Counted from the first letter of the stretch, positions 45,779 to 55,659 are shown. The stretch is 64,000 nt of DNA from Acinetobacter brisouii (GCF_008993995.1 NZ_BKNN01000001.1:1-64000); one strand, 5' to 3'. Program-made: numbers and translations. Notes: generated by a model not told the origin, from the letters alone.

Positions 45779-47005
45779 ATGCAACCGACTCCAAAAACAT
45801 TGAATCGTTCAACGCTGATGTTTCCACTGGCACTGGTTCTCTTTGAATTTGCCGTATATATGGGTAATGACCTGATTCAACCTGCCATGTTGGCAATTAC
45901 CCAAGAATTTTCTGTCAGTGCAACATGGGCACCGTCTTCAATGTCGTTTTACCTACTTGGTGGGGCGAGTGTGGCTTGGTTACTTGGACCACTGTCCGAC
46001 CGATTGGGACGTAGGCGAGTACTACTGGCAGGCGTGCTATTTTTTGCGCTGTGCTGCCTGTTGATTTTACTGACCCAAAACATACAGCAGTTTTTAGCCA
46101 TGCGTTTCTTACAAGGCATTGGACTGACCGTGATTTCAGCGGTGGGTTATGCTGCGATTCAAGAAAGTTTTGCTGAACGTGATGCAATTAAAGTCATGGC
46201 ACTGATGGCAAATATTTCCTTGCTTGCGCCATTACTTGGGCCTGTACTTGGCGCATTTCTCATTGATTATGTGTCGTGGCACTGGGGTTTTGTTGCGATT
46301 GCGATGTTGGCGGGGCTGAGTTGGTTTGGTCTAAATAGTCAAATGCCACGGCAGCAGCAGAGTGTAAGCCGCCAACCCTTTATCTATTTACTGGACGATT
46401 TTAAGCGGGTCTATCGTAATCCGCAGTTCTTGGGTTTGAGTTTGGCATTGCCTTTGGTCAATATGCCGCTAATGCTGTGGATTGCTTTATCACCTGTGAT
46501 GTTGGTTGAAGAACTCAAACTGAGTAGTTTTGCTTATGGCTTGTCGCAATTCCCTGTATTTATGGGACTGATTGTGGGTAATATGTTGCTGATTCGCATT
46601 ATTGACCGTTTTGCTTTAGGGCGAACTATTTTTATCGGTGTTCCGATTATGCTGGGCGGTGCTTTTTGTCTATTGGCAGCCGTATTTTTGCCACACTATG
46701 CTTTGGCGTTGCTTTTGATTGGGATGACCCTCATCAGTTTTGGCGAAGGCATCTGTTTTTCTGTGATGTATCGTTTTGCGCTGATGTCCTCTGACGTATC
46801 AAAAGGCACTGTTGCCGCAGCCGTGTCGATGTTGTTGATGCTGAGTTTTTTTGTGGTGATTGAAGCGGTACGTTGGCTGTACACGCAGGTTCATCTGATT
46901 GCGTTTTCTGGGAGTTGTCTGTTACTGCTTGGGTTATGGTTTACCTTTCCACGAAAAATCTTGAAAAGTTTGATGCAACAGCGTCAGCAATCGGGTTCAT
47001 TTTAA
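45779..47005 (+). CDS. craA: CraA/MdfA-type multidrug MFS exporter
   Basis: A 408-residue, 12-segment drug:H+ antiporter. The sequence follows CraA of A. baumannii as I recall it: LALVLFEFAVYMGNDLIQPA with the membrane acidic residue used for proton coupling, PSSMSFYLLGGASVAWLLGP, the motif A GPLSDRLGRRRV and motif C-like LLGPVLGAFLIDYVSW. CraA exports chloramphenicol and other drugs, like E. coli MdfA. It is a single gene with a long leader region; terminator at the 3' side is shared with the facing FUSC gene. Confidence 0.88.
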   Translation: MQPTPKTLNRSTLMFPLALVLFEFAVYMGNDLIQPAMLAITQEFSVSATWAPSSMSFYLLGGASVAWLLGPLSDRLGRRRVLLAGVLFFALCCLLILLTQNIQQFLAMRFLQGIGLTVISAVGYAAIQESFAERDAIKVMALMANISLLAPLLGPVLGAFLIDYVSWHWGFVAIAMLAGLSWFGLNSQMPRQQQSVSRQPFIYLLDDFKRVYRNPQFLGLSLALPLVNMPLMLWIALSPVMLVEELKLSSFAYGLSQFPVFMGLIVGNMLLIRIIDRFALGRTIFIGVPIMLGGAFCLLAAVFLPHYALALLLIGMTLISFGEGICFSVMYRFALMSSDVSKGTVAAAVSMLLMLSFFVVIEAVRWLYTQVHLIAFSGSCLLLLGLWFTFPRKILKSLMQQRQQSGSF

Positions 47006-47020
47006 ATTTTGGCTATGAAT

Positions 47021-47046
47021 CACCCGAGCAGTGGCTCGGGCTGATT
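47021..47046. terminator. Bidirectional terminator between craA and the FUSC gene
   Basis: CCCGAGC and GCTCGGG pair around AGTG, with ATTTTAC after on the plus strand. Confidence 0.75.
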
Positions 47047-49185
47047 TTACTTAATTTCTTGTATTAATAACTGCTGTCTGAGATGAAGCAGTTCAGGCAA
47101 GGTTTCTAATAACAAGCTGATCTGTTTTAAGATCAGTAATAAATGATCAGAAACATCTGCCTGTTGGTTAAGTGTTTTAATCTCTCGCAATTTTACTTGG
47201 ATTTCAGTGTCAGGCAAGGGCTGCTGTTGCAGTAAAACAGCATTTAAGGTCTGTTGACACCATTGCATTAATTGCAAAATGTCAGGGTCTTGCACCTGTT
47301 CACGATGGCTGCCTAACGCAGCAATATAGCTGAGCTGACTGTGGCTATAGACCAAATAGCGGAAAGCATGATGAATCAAAGTCGGGTTCGGATGCGGCTC
47401 TGCGCTAAGACTCGAAATCATGGCAGACAGTTCAATTTGCTTGTTATGCGCAAAGCGCCGTGCTTCACGATAACTCAAATCATTTTGCTTACCATATTGG
47501 TACTGTGTCATGACTGCATCGAGATATGCCAGTGTCGCTTGAGTTGAGTTTTTAATGTTGTTGGAAATATTTCTAAAATTCCAGTCTGGCCAGATAAAAC
47601 TCACTGCTAGCCAAGCGATGGCACAGCCAAGTAGTGTATCAATAATACGAGGTAAGATAATTTCATAGCCCGCACCTTTAATGTTAAAAATCAATAACAC
47701 CATCAGGGTTGCCATGAGGGTTGCCATCGAATATTTTTTGACCCGAAGATAAAAGAACAACACTCCACAAATCACCGTCAGCAACAATTGCCCTTCAACA
47801 CTCGGCACAAAATATAAAATCGGAATACCACACAGTACCCCAGAGAGTGTGCCTAAAGTACGCATTTTCAGACGCGACTTGGTGGCAAAGTAACTGATCT
47901 GACAGACAAATAAACTGGTCAGTAAAATCCAGTAGCCATTGCGTGCAAATGGCAGGAGGGAAATGGCATAACCCACCACAAACACGACTGCAATCCGTAC
48001 AGCATGGCGAAATAGTGCAGACTGTGGACTTAAATGCTGTTTGAGTTTGAGCCGTAAATCATGCCAGTCCTGAATATCATCATCCAAAAGATTAAGATGA
48101 TCATCTAGCGTTGTAGTCTGTTCAGGCAAATGATTCAGTGCTAAAAGTTGCTGATGCAGATTGTGCAGATTGTTTAAAATGAGCTGTAAATTTTTAACTT
48201 CAACATTACTTGGATTGAGTTGTACCCAGTCATGCATGGATTGCTCTAACTGTTGAAGCGCTAAACTATGTTCAGAATTGACCACATAAGGTTGTCGACT
48301 GAGAACACACTGGGAAATTTGCTCACATGCCAGTGCATTCATCCGAATATTTTTCTGAATACGAAAGATCAGATCACTACGACTAAAATTGGCTTGGATG
48401 TGTTCATAATGCAAATAATTCGAGGTCGCCTGTTCGTGAATATCCTGTGCGAGAAAGTACAAATGTAGCCAGTAAATGGTGTTTTTATTGGCACGGGAGG
48501 CCTTTAAACGGGTCAGTAAAGCGGCTTTGGTCTGATTCAGGCTTTGCACGACTGCTGAGTTTTGTACAGATAAATCAAAGAGTAATTGTTCGACCAAATG
48601 CTGGTGATCGGGGTCGAACAGTTTGGACTTGAGTTGTAGAAGTTTGGCAATTTGCTGAAAACTGGTCGAGAGATAATCCTGTACCACTAGTGTGGGTTTG
48701 AGTAGATAAAACACAATGGCAGCACAGCCATACCACATGGCTCCCAATACAAAACAGCTAGGCTGCCAGTACCAGACATGAGGCTCGCCCAAGCCAAACA
48801 TGGTATAAATCGAGAGTAATACCGTCCCAAAGGAAATACTGGCGTAGCGTTGCCCTAAGCCACCGAGCAAGATAAAACCTGCACTCGATAAAGATAAGTA
48901 ACTGATAAATAATAGGGGATACGGATGCAGTAATTCTAAAATGGTACTGGTCGTAAAAAACAGAATACAGACATAGAGCAGATTACGCAGACGAATGGTG
49001 AGTCGGTCATCGAAATCGGTTAATGCTGCGGCAATGGTGCCAAGGGTCACAGGGACAATAAATTGTCCCAAGTGCAAATAATATAAACCAAGTGTCGTAC
49101 CGGTAAGCACAATACACATTTGCAAGCAATACATGATCAATGCATTGCTTTGGTAACGCTGAAGCAGGGTATAGAAGCTATTCAC
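47047..49185 (-). CDS. FUSC-family (YccS-like) inner-membrane protein
   Basis: A 712-residue protein with two sets of about six membrane segments (roughly 20-170 and 385-530), each followed by a soluble helical region. The second set begins with AVRIAVVFVVGYAISLLPF, the typical fusaric-acid-resistance/YccS arrangement. Family members are often called efflux proteins, but most, including YccS, have no proved substrate. It faces craA and lies upstream of nothing obvious on its own strand; sodC is 75 bases 5' of it on the same strand and might share a transcript. Confidence 0.87.
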   Translation of the reverse strand: MNSFYTLLQRYQSNALIMYCLQMCIVLTGTTLGLYYLHLGQFIVPVTLGTIAAALTDFDDRLTIRLRNLLYVCILFFTTSTILELLHPYPLLFISYLSLSSAGFILLGGLGQRYASISFGTVLLSIYTMFGLGEPHVWYWQPSCFVLGAMWYGCAAIVFYLLKPTLVVQDYLSTSFQQIAKLLQLKSKLFDPDHQHLVEQLLFDLSVQNSAVVQSLNQTKAALLTRLKASRANKNTIYWLHLYFLAQDIHEQATSNYLHYEHIQANFSRSDLIFRIQKNIRMNALACEQISQCVLSRQPYVVNSEHSLALQQLEQSMHDWVQLNPSNVEVKNLQLILNNLHNLHQQLLALNHLPEQTTTLDDHLNLLDDDIQDWHDLRLKLKQHLSPQSALFRHAVRIAVVFVVGYAISLLPFARNGYWILLTSLFVCQISYFATKSRLKMRTLGTLSGVLCGIPILYFVPSVEGQLLLTVICGVLFFYLRVKKYSMATLMATLMVLLIFNIKGAGYEIILPRIIDTLLGCAIAWLAVSFIWPDWNFRNISNNIKNSTQATLAYLDAVMTQYQYGKQNDLSYREARRFAHNKQIELSAMISSLSAEPHPNPTLIHHAFRYLVYSHSQLSYIAALGSHREQVQDPDILQLMQWCQQTLNAVLLQQQPLPDTEIQVKLREIKTLNQQADVSDHLLLILKQISLLLETLPELLHLRQQLLIQEIK

Positions 49186-49260
49186 GTCATTGATTTTTAG
49201 GTGATTATGTCGAAGTTTAGACTGAACTTTTTTTATTCGACTGTCAATTGCCCAAGCACT

Positions 49261-49806
49261 TTATTGAATAATACCGCAAGCAATATGCTCGCTCCCCCGA
49301 CTTGAGAGGATTGCTGTATCCGCATAGTTGTCTTCACCTGCATTGACAATAATCGCAAGCCCTTGAACGTCACTGAGCTTGAGTCGAGGCGCAATGATGC
49401 TTTGATTGACATTACCATTGGAGTCGACTTGTAACGCGGGCAAGTCACCTAAATGCCCTGTTAGTGCTGTACCATGATATTTGGCATGATCAGGATTAAA
49501 ATGATTGCCTGCAGCATAAGCAGCACCGAGTTTGCCATTTCGTTCAGCAGCTTGGCATGAGCCATTTTCATGGATATGAAAGCCATGTTCCCCCGAAGGC
49601 AGTTTAGATAAATGAACCGTGATCACTAAACCTTGTGCTGAATCTTCTAAACGGACAGTCCCTATTTTTTGACTAATACCTTGAGTCGAAACAGCATGGA
49701 TTTTGACTTTCTTTTGATATGAATGCTGAGAATATAGGGACTGGCAACCTATCATGAAGCCTGAACCGAGTAAGCATAAGCAGCTAAGCTGAATAAAATG
49801 ACGCAT
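49261..49806 (-). CDS. sodC: Cu/Zn superoxide dismutase, lipoprotein-type signal
   Basis: A 181-residue periplasmic superoxide dismutase. The copper/zinc ligands are in HGFHIHENGSC, GNHFNPDHAKYHG and HLGDLPAL, and the catalytic arginine precedes the C-terminus (SRGSEHIACGI). The signal ends in a lipobox-like MIGC, so it may be lipid-anchored. It detoxifies exogenous superoxide. The FUSC gene lies 75 bases downstream on the same strand. Confidence 0.95.
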   Translation of the reverse strand: MRHFIQLSCLCLLGSGFMIGCQSLYSQHSYQKKVKIHAVSTQGISQKIGTVRLEDSAQGLVITVHLSKLPSGEHGFHIHENGSCQAAERNGKLGAAYAAGNHFNPDHAKYHGTALTGHLGDLPALQVDSNGNVNQSIIAPRLKLSDVQGLAIIVNAGEDNYADTAILSSRGSEHIACGIIQ

Positions 49807-49912
49807 AATGATTATCCTTTTTTTCGTATTTTATTTTTGCGTCTTTTATTCAAGCAAATTCAAATGGATGAATTGTTATTCATCCGTTATGACATGTATG
49901 AATTTGTAGGTT

Positions 49913-50983
49913 TTAATCTTCCGCTGTAAGCTCATTCTGTTCATGAATCCATTCTCGCCAAATCGCCAGTAAAATCGCCAAGATGACAGGTCCAATAAAT
50001 AGACCCACCAAGCCAAAGCTGGCAATGCCGCCCAATACCCCAAACATGATCAATAAAAACGGGATTTTGGTTGCCCCTGAAATGACCAAAGGACGAATGA
50101 CGTTATCGGAGGTGCTGACAATACACACACCCCAAATAAAAACACCAATTGATTCAAATACTTGCCCTTGTGAAATCAACCATAAACTGACGGCTGTATA
50201 AGACAGTGGCGTCCCAAAAGGAATGAGTGCCAGTACAAAAGTAATGATGGTGAGCACCATTGGGTTCGGTACACCTGCAACAAAGTAGCTTAAACCTGCC
50301 AATACCGCTTGGGCGATTGCGGTTAAACCAATGCCATATACGACAGCACGTGTGGTTTCAGAAATCGTGTCTAAATAATGGTGGACACGAGGACCAATGA
50401 CTTTTTCCAGTGCCGTTTTGACTTGTTCTAAGAGGCTCAAACCATCCCGATAGAAAAAGAACAATGAAAATAAAGCAAAAAATAATTTGACAAGATTACG
50501 GCTAATTTCACTCAGGACAAAGCGTCCATAGTTGAGATGGTTCTGTAGCCAAAACATAATATTTTGTGTGATGGCATGTGGATTATTATTCAGTTCATTT
50601 AAGCTACGCTGTATATCTTTACCAATGACAGGCAGGTCGGTAATCAGTTGGGGTAAGCTAAAGTGCCCAGAAAATAGCTGTTTTTGCAGTTCAAAAAATA
50701 ACTGGCGACCTTCATGTTGCAAAATAAAGATAGCAAAAATCAATGGAATGCCGATGACCAAAATAATGAGAAATAACATTAAGGTCGCGCTCAGTGTTTG
50801 GCGGTTTTCTCCGCATTTCACCAATACCCAACGATAAATCGGCCATGTCATGTAGGCAATAATAATTGCCCAAACCACAGGCACAATAAAATATTTAAGG
50901 ACACTGAAGCTTAAGTAAAGCAGGACGAAAAACAATCCAAACAACAAAATCCGATGTAGCAAAACAGGGGCAGATTTTTGCAC
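49913..50983 (-). CDS. AI-2E-family (PerM-like) permease
   Basis: A 356-residue inner-membrane protein of the PF01594 family, with about eight membrane segments, a soluble helical stretch between segments 3 and 4, and typical AVVYGIGLTAIAQAVLAGLSYF, LIPFGTPLSYTAV and VLGGIASFGLVGLFIGPVILA parts near the C-terminus. Members include AI-2 exporters and sodium/proton antiporters; the substrate here is unknown. The family name should not be read as proof of autoinducer transport. parA lies 80 bases 5' of it on the same strand. Confidence 0.87.
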   Translation of the reverse strand: MQKSAPVLLHRILLFGLFFVLLYLSFSVLKYFIVPVVWAIIIAYMTWPIYRWVLVKCGENRQTLSATLMLFLIILVIGIPLIFAIFILQHEGRQLFFELQKQLFSGHFSLPQLITDLPVIGKDIQRSLNELNNNPHAITQNIMFWLQNHLNYGRFVLSEISRNLVKLFFALFSLFFFYRDGLSLLEQVKTALEKVIGPRVHHYLDTISETTRAVVYGIGLTAIAQAVLAGLSYFVAGVPNPMVLTIITFVLALIPFGTPLSYTAVSLWLISQGQVFESIGVFIWGVCIVSTSDNVIRPLVISGATKIPFLLIMFGVLGGIASFGLVGLFIGPVILAILLAIWREWIHEQNELTAED

Positions 50984-51063
50984 GCGTATCTCAAAATTAA
51001 GGTTTTTTTAATATAGGTATATTAACTGAAAAACCCATGGCGGCAAATTGATCTGTCTGCCAT

Positions 51064-51708
51064 TTAAAACCATGCGGTTGGATCATCAATAATGGCATTG
51101 AGTAGCGGTTGCCATTGTTTCTGAATACTCACATAGGTCTTTTGCTGTTTATCAAAAATACTTAAGCCTTGTACAGCCAGTTGTCCATAAGCACTCCGTT
51201 CAGAAATCCATGCAATTGGTTGTTGTTCGATTTTTCCAAAAAATTCTTGAATGTCCCGTGAGCTGGCACTGTTGGCTTTCACGCGATTTGCCACGAGCAA
51301 TAACTCGACCTTACCTTTACGGACGCGTTTAATTTCTTGTAAATGTTTCAGAAAGCGGCGTGTACTGTCGATGTCAAAAAAGGAGGGTTGTAGAGGGGTA
51401 ATAATGGCATGACTTTCGCTGATCAGATGTTCAGCATGTTCACCTGAAAGTGCACCAGGTGCATCAATAATCAGATAGTCTAGGTTTTTAGGTGCATCGC
51501 CAATTGATTTTTCATTGCGCCAGTCTAAAGATTGAATGTGTGCTGCATTGCTTGGGCGTTGTTTGAGCCATTGTAAGCTTGATTTTTGATTGTCGGCATC
51601 TGCCAGTGCGACACGATAGTTTTTTACGGCAAGGGCGCTTGCCAAAGTAATTGCTGTATTGGTTTTTCCGCATCCACCTTTCTGGTTGGCAATTAATATA
51701 GTTTTCAT
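51064..51708 (-). CDS. Orphan ParA/MinD-type ATPase
   Basis: A 214-residue deviant Walker ATPase. The P-loop is KGGCGKTN with the signature lysine, followed by ADADNQKSSLQW and LIIDAPGALSG. No parB or centromere-like repeat is adjacent, so it is not a classical partition pair. Such orphan ParA proteins position protein clusters or cell-pole structures; the cargo is not known. It is divergent from the next gene, with a 122-base gap. Confidence 0.87.
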   Translation of the reverse strand: MKTILIANQKGGCGKTNTAITLASALAVKNYRVALADADNQKSSLQWLKQRPSNAAHIQSLDWRNEKSIGDAPKNLDYLIIDAPGALSGEHAEHLISESHAIITPLQPSFFDIDSTRRFLKHLQEIKRVRKGKVELLLVANRVKANSASSRDIQEFFGKIEQQPIAWISERSAYGQLAVQGLSIFDKQQKTYVSIQKQWQPLLNAIIDDPTAWF

Positions 51709-51830
51709 GTCAATTATAGAAGAAATATAGGCTGGATTACTTTAGCACTTTTTCTCAGGCTGCGCTTATGACATGACAAAAAGTCTTAAGCCTGTTTAAA
51801 TGCTTGACTTTATTCAGAAGGAAATGACAG

Positions 51831-52298
51831 ATGTCGATTTGGATTGCCATGGCGATAGGTTTGGGTATAGGCATAATCTTGACCTATGCGCTGTTGTCCA
51901 ATTTACGAAATGGTAAAATTCAAGCCGAATATGAAGCCCAAATTTCTGAATTAAAACGTCAACATCAAAAAGAATTGCGCCAAGTTCAGTCACGCAGCGT
52001 GAACAGCAGTCGGGCAATTCTCAAAGGTAAAATGGCAGAGCAGTTTGCACCGATCTTTCCCGAATTTGAATATTTGCCAAGTGATGCCAAATTTTTGGGA
52101 GATCCAGTCGATTATGTCGTTTTCAATGGCTATAACGCTTTTCGAGATGGCGCAGGACGAGCCGATCACATCGAAGTGGTGCTGATTGATATTAAAAGTG
52201 GGAATGCCCGTTTGACCAAAGGGCAACAAGCGATTGCTGAAGCGGTGAAGAAAGGGCGTATTCGCTTTGAAACCATTCGGATTGAATTTGAAGACTAG
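51831..52298 (+). CDS. Holliday-junction-resolvase-related membrane-anchored protein
   Basis: A 155-residue protein with one N-terminal membrane segment (IWIAMAIGLGIGIILTYALL), a charged coiled-coil stretch, and a C-terminal domain containing the endonuclease-like core FLGDPVDYVVFNGY, EVVLIDIKSGNARLTKGQQ and RIRFETIRI. The D...D-x-K pattern is that of the PDEXK fold, as in PF10107 (archaeal Holliday-resolvase-like). Nuclease activity is thus possible, but the membrane anchor is unusual for a resolvase. It is divergent from an orphan parA gene. Confidence 0.78.
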   Translation: MSIWIAMAIGLGIGIILTYALLSNLRNGKIQAEYEAQISELKRQHQKELRQVQSRSVNSSRAILKGKMAEQFAPIFPEFEYLPSDAKFLGDPVDYVVFNGYNAFRDGAGRADHIEVVLIDIKSGNARLTKGQQAIAEAVKKGRIRFETIRIEFED

Positions 52299-52411
52299 AT
52301 GACAAAATTCCTACGTTTTTAGCGCTTATGGTTACGCTTTTCGCTGTATTTGCTGAGCATTGAGCTTTTAAAATTTAAAAGATCAAATCAATGTTTAGAT
52401 GAGGAATCAGC

Positions 52412-52981
52412 ATGCCAGTTTTAAAGCATTGGGCATGTGGTATTGGATTGCTAGTGCTTGCAAGCCACAGTTTTGCCTCAAACTCAGGTGCAGAATATAA
52501 CATTGCCAATGGTCTAGTACCGACCGCTCAAGGGCAATCCATTTCAACCCTAAAAAGTTTCCAAGGCGACTTTCGCATTTTAAGTACCAAAAGCTATACG
52601 CATGACGAACAGGCGAAGTTCTCGCCAATTGACTATGCTGTAAGTTGGGGCATGTTTGCTGACCCCTATTTTGCACGTCAAATTACGGTTCGGCAGTATG
52701 ACCGCTTTCTGAATTGGAAAATGAAAACCTTGCCTGTTTCTCCACAAAAAGCCATGCAAATGGTTTCCAATATGCACATTGTACCTGCTACACCAAACAT
52801 TGCTCAGCAAATAAAACAGGTTCGCCGTGGGGATTTGGTACGTTTGCAAGGTGAATTGGTTGAAATCAAAGACCGTGACTTGGTCTGGCGATCCTCTCTC
52901 ACCAATACCGATGTTGGCGAAGGAGGATGTGAACTGTTTCGTGTCAAGTCGATTCAGTGGATTGAACGCAAGGCGTTATAA
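52412..52981 (+). CDS. Exported protein of unknown function
   Basis: A 189-residue protein with an apparent signal peptide cut after FAS (about residue 23). It contains DYAVSWGMFADPYFARQITVRQ and a C-terminal VRRGDLVRLQGELVEIKD stretch, and is rich in aromatic and basic residues. I do not recognise a domain with confidence. It follows the resolvase-related gene after a 113-base gap and faces a lipoprotein gene. Confidence 0.7.
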   Translation: MPVLKHWACGIGLLVLASHSFASNSGAEYNIANGLVPTAQGQSISTLKSFQGDFRILSTKSYTHDEQAKFSPIDYAVSWGMFADPYFARQITVRQYDRFLNWKMKTLPVSPQKAMQMVSNMHIVPATPNIAQQIKQVRRGDLVRLQGELVEIKDRDLVWRSSLTNTDVGEGGCELFRVKSIQWIERKAL

Positions 52982-53013
52982 CGCTCAGATTGCGGAATAG
53001 TCCCGCGTTGATT

Positions 53014-53535
53014 TTATGGTGCTGTGGCTGATTCAGTATGTGCTTTCCAGTATTCAAGCTGTTGAGCCGCTTGGATCAGTGTGGATTGATCAGCAGGTGT
53101 CTGCTTTTGCGGTTCACGCTGACTGTCCCAGTAAGCAGACATCATGCCTTGGATATAACGCCCTTGTTCTGTTTTTAAATCCAGATCTTTGAGCATGTTG
53201 AGTGCGGAATGCACTTGATCATGCTTACGTTGCATCACAAATTCTTGACTGAGCTGATGGTTCTTTTTGAGTTGTTCAAGCTCAGTACGCATCTCCTGTG
53301 ACATGTCATGAAAATTACGAGTAAAATTTTCTAACTGTTGAATATCATGTGCATCATTGGCTGTTGCTGCAAACTCACGAATATGGGCTGGTCGTTGAGC
53401 AACGGGATGGCTTGCTGTAGATGCCGAAGACGTTTGTTCGGTCGCAGGCTGTTCTGGAGTTTTGTGGCAACCTGCTAGCCCCAAGCTGCCTAGCACAAGG
53501 CAGGACAGCATCCAATCACGACAAGAAAAAAACAT
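53014..53535 (-). CDS. Probable lipoprotein of unknown function
   Basis: A 173-residue protein. The signal ends in the lipobox LAGC (Cys at residue 23), followed by a Thr/Ser/Pro-rich linker and a long helical region (IQQLENFTRNFHDMSQEM, RTELEQLKKNHQLSQEFVMQ). No family was recognised. It is probably anchored to the outer or inner membrane by its lipid. The facing gene ends 33 bases away; a methyltransferase gene lies on its 5' side, 28 bases away, on the same strand. Confidence 0.75.
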   Translation of the reverse strand: MFFSCRDWMLSCLVLGSLGLAGCHKTPEQPATEQTSSASTASHPVAQRPAHIREFAATANDAHDIQQLENFTRNFHDMSQEMRTELEQLKKNHQLSQEFVMQRKHDQVHSALNMLKDLDLKTEQGRYIQGMMSAYWDSQREPQKQTPADQSTLIQAAQQLEYWKAHTESATAP

Positions 53536-53563
53536 GACATGTCACCTAAGTTAGCAATCGACT

Positions 53564-54337
53564 TTATTGTGTTTTGATAAAGTCATAAGCATACGTAATA
53601 TATGGAAAATCAATTTCATCATTTGGGCGTTTGCCTAAATGCTCAAACACCACCTGTTCAAACTGTTGCTTGAGTTGCTGCTGTTTTTCAGCAGGCATCA
53701 TGGCAATAAAACTGGTTGAAAGCAAACGCTTACTCACGACCTGTTCGACTGTGCCATGATGTTGGTGAATAAAATGCTGTTCACTTCCTAGTTTAAACCA
53801 TGTTTGATTTTTAAAAACTTTTTTCCAATCACCACTATGATAGCGTGGAGTGTCTGCTTCGAGTGGCAATAAAATATCGGCAATCGCCTTGACCCAAGGC
53901 ACAGTGGTATCACGTTGATTCCAAATCAATCCAAAATGCCCTTGTGGCTTGAGTAAGCGATAGACTTCGGCAAGGGTTTCATGATTGGAAAACCAGTGAA
54001 AGGCTTGAGCTGCTAAAACAGCATCATAATGAGCCGATTCTAATGGAATATGATCACTGTGAGCGCTGAGTATCGTAATTTCAGGTTGGGTGGCATGCAG
54101 TTGTTGCTGCATTTCTGCGATTGGTTCAACCGCCACAATATGTGGCGTAACCTGTTTTAGATATTGGGTAAATTTTCCTGTACCTGCAGCAAGATCAATC
54201 ACTTCCGATTGATGCGTCAGCTCAAGTTCATTACGCAGCCATGAGATGATTTGTAGCGGATAACTTGGACGGGTCTGTTGATAAAGTTCAGCACCAGAGC
54301 CAAAGCCTTGTGCTGCGGTTGGGTGTATTGTTGACAT
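53564..54337 (-). CDS. Class I SAM-dependent methyltransferase
   Basis: A 257-residue cytosolic protein of the Methyltransf_11 type. Motif I is VIDLAAGTGKFTQYL near residue 45, with the acidic ribose-binding VAVEPIAEM next, then AQAFHWFSNHETLAEVYRLLKPQGHFGLIW for motifs II-III. The substrate is unknown. Relatives include Coq5/UbiE-like and SmtA-like enzymes, but no ubiquinone gene is near. It is divergent from an aldo/keto reductase across 192 bases. Confidence 0.88.
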   Translation of the reverse strand: MSTIHPTAAQGFGSGAELYQQTRPSYPLQIISWLRNELELTHQSEVIDLAAGTGKFTQYLKQVTPHIVAVEPIAEMQQQLHATQPEITILSAHSDHIPLESAHYDAVLAAQAFHWFSNHETLAEVYRLLKPQGHFGLIWNQRDTTVPWVKAIADILLPLEADTPRYHSGDWKKVFKNQTWFKLGSEQHFIHQHHGTVEQVVSKRLLSTSFIAMMPAEKQQQLKQQFEQVVFEHLGKRPNDEIDFPYITYAYDFIKTQ

Positions 54338-54529
54338 AATCTCATTCCTTGAATTTATTTGCTTTTATTATAGGAATTTCTCTGAATTTCAGCAGGGAAA
54401 TAGCATTATTTATACAATTTAGCCTGTGCTCGACAAGCGACTGCGCCATAATGTCTGAGCATGTTGACCAGCAATTTGTCTGGAAAATTTCAATCTGAAT
54501 AATAAGCAGCACCAGAGGGAAAATGACAC

Positions 54530-55378
54530 ATGAATCAATTTGTACAAATTCCAAATCTAAAACTACACGATGGTCAACACATTCCTGCACTCGGCTTTGG
54601 CACTTATAGCCTCAATGGACATGCAGGTGTAGAGGTCATGCAACGTGCTTTAGGGCATGGTTATCGTATGTTAGATTCCGCATTTAACTATGAAAACGAA
54701 GGTGCCGTTGGACAGGCTATTCGTTTATCAAAGCTAGAGCGCGATGAATTGTTTATTACCTCTAAGTTGCCAGGGCGCCATCATCATTATGAAAAGGCTG
54801 TGGTCACAATTGAGGAATCTCTTTATCGTGCCCAACTGAATTATTTCGATTTATATCTGATCCACTGGCCAAACCCGAAACAGGGTTTATATGTTGAAGC
54901 ATGGCAGGCTTTGATTGATGCGCAGAAAAAAGGACAAATTAAATCAATTGGAGTAAGCAACTTCTTGCCTGAACATCTTGAAGTTTTAAAGAAAGAAACA
55001 GGTGTCATGCCTGTGATTAACCAAATTGAATTACACCCATATTTTAACCAAGCAGAGCAACGGGCATATCATCAGCAGCATGGTATCTTAACGATGGCAT
55101 GGAGTCCGTTGGGACGGGCGCGTGATGTCTTTCAGGAGCCTGTATTACAGCAAATTGCTGAGCAACTTGGAAAATCAGTCGCACAGATTATTTTGAAATG
55201 GCAGATTCAACTTGGTGTGATCCCAATTCCTAAAGCGACCAGTGGCCAAAATCAGCTCGCCAATAAAGCAATTTTTCAGTTTGAACTCAGTGATGAGCAA
55301 ATGCAGCAGATCAACGCCTTGACGCGCAGCAATGGTCGTTTGAAAAATCAAGACCCTGCGGTGTATGAGGAATTTTAA
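54530..55378 (+). CDS. Aldo/keto reductase
   Basis: A 282-residue NADPH-dependent reductase of the AKR5/2,5-diketo-gluconate reductase group. The catalytic tetrad is seen as D and Y in LDSAFNYENEGAVG, K in LFITSKLPG, and H in YLIHWPNP. NADP contacts occur near IPIPKATSGQNQLANK. The exact carbonyl substrate is unknown. The stop overlaps the facing lipoprotein gene by four bases. Confidence 0.92.
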   Translation: MNQFVQIPNLKLHDGQHIPALGFGTYSLNGHAGVEVMQRALGHGYRMLDSAFNYENEGAVGQAIRLSKLERDELFITSKLPGRHHHYEKAVVTIEESLYRAQLNYFDLYLIHWPNPKQGLYVEAWQALIDAQKKGQIKSIGVSNFLPEHLEVLKKETGVMPVINQIELHPYFNQAEQRAYHQQHGILTMAWSPLGRARDVFQEPVLQQIAEQLGKSVAQIILKWQIQLGVIPIPKATSGQNQLANKAIFQFELSDEQMQQINALTRSNGRLKNQDPAVYEEF

Positions 55379-55659
55379 TCACAAACAACAGGAATGGGCG
55401 GCATAGACCGTCCATTGGCTTGTAAGTGACAGTTGGGTGGAACGTGGTATTGTGGTGGTTGTGGATGATAATCACCGCGAGGCTGTTGCAGAATAATTAC
55501 CTGTGGCCGACTGATTTCAACTTGGGTGTGACTTGCATTCGAATCCACAAAAACACGCGTGGTCGATTCAATCTGTCGGGTTTGTTCGGGGACAATAATA
55601 CAGGCGTGTAATGATAGTCCACAGCCAAGTACACTTGCCCACTTTAGCGTTTTCCACAT
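55375..55659 (-). CDS. Small probable lipoprotein
   Basis: A 94-residue protein with a signal ending in the lipobox-like LHAC (Cys at 20), a short Thr/Val-rich segment and a Pro/His/Gln-rich tail (YHPQPPQYHVPPNCHL). No family was recognised. Convergent with the aldo/keto reductase, overlapping by four bases. Confidence 0.68.
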   Translation of the reverse strand: MWKTLKWASVLGCGLSLHACIIVPEQTRQIESTTRVFVDSNASHTQVEISRPQVIILQQPRGDYHPQPPQYHVPPNCHLQANGRSMPPIPVVCD

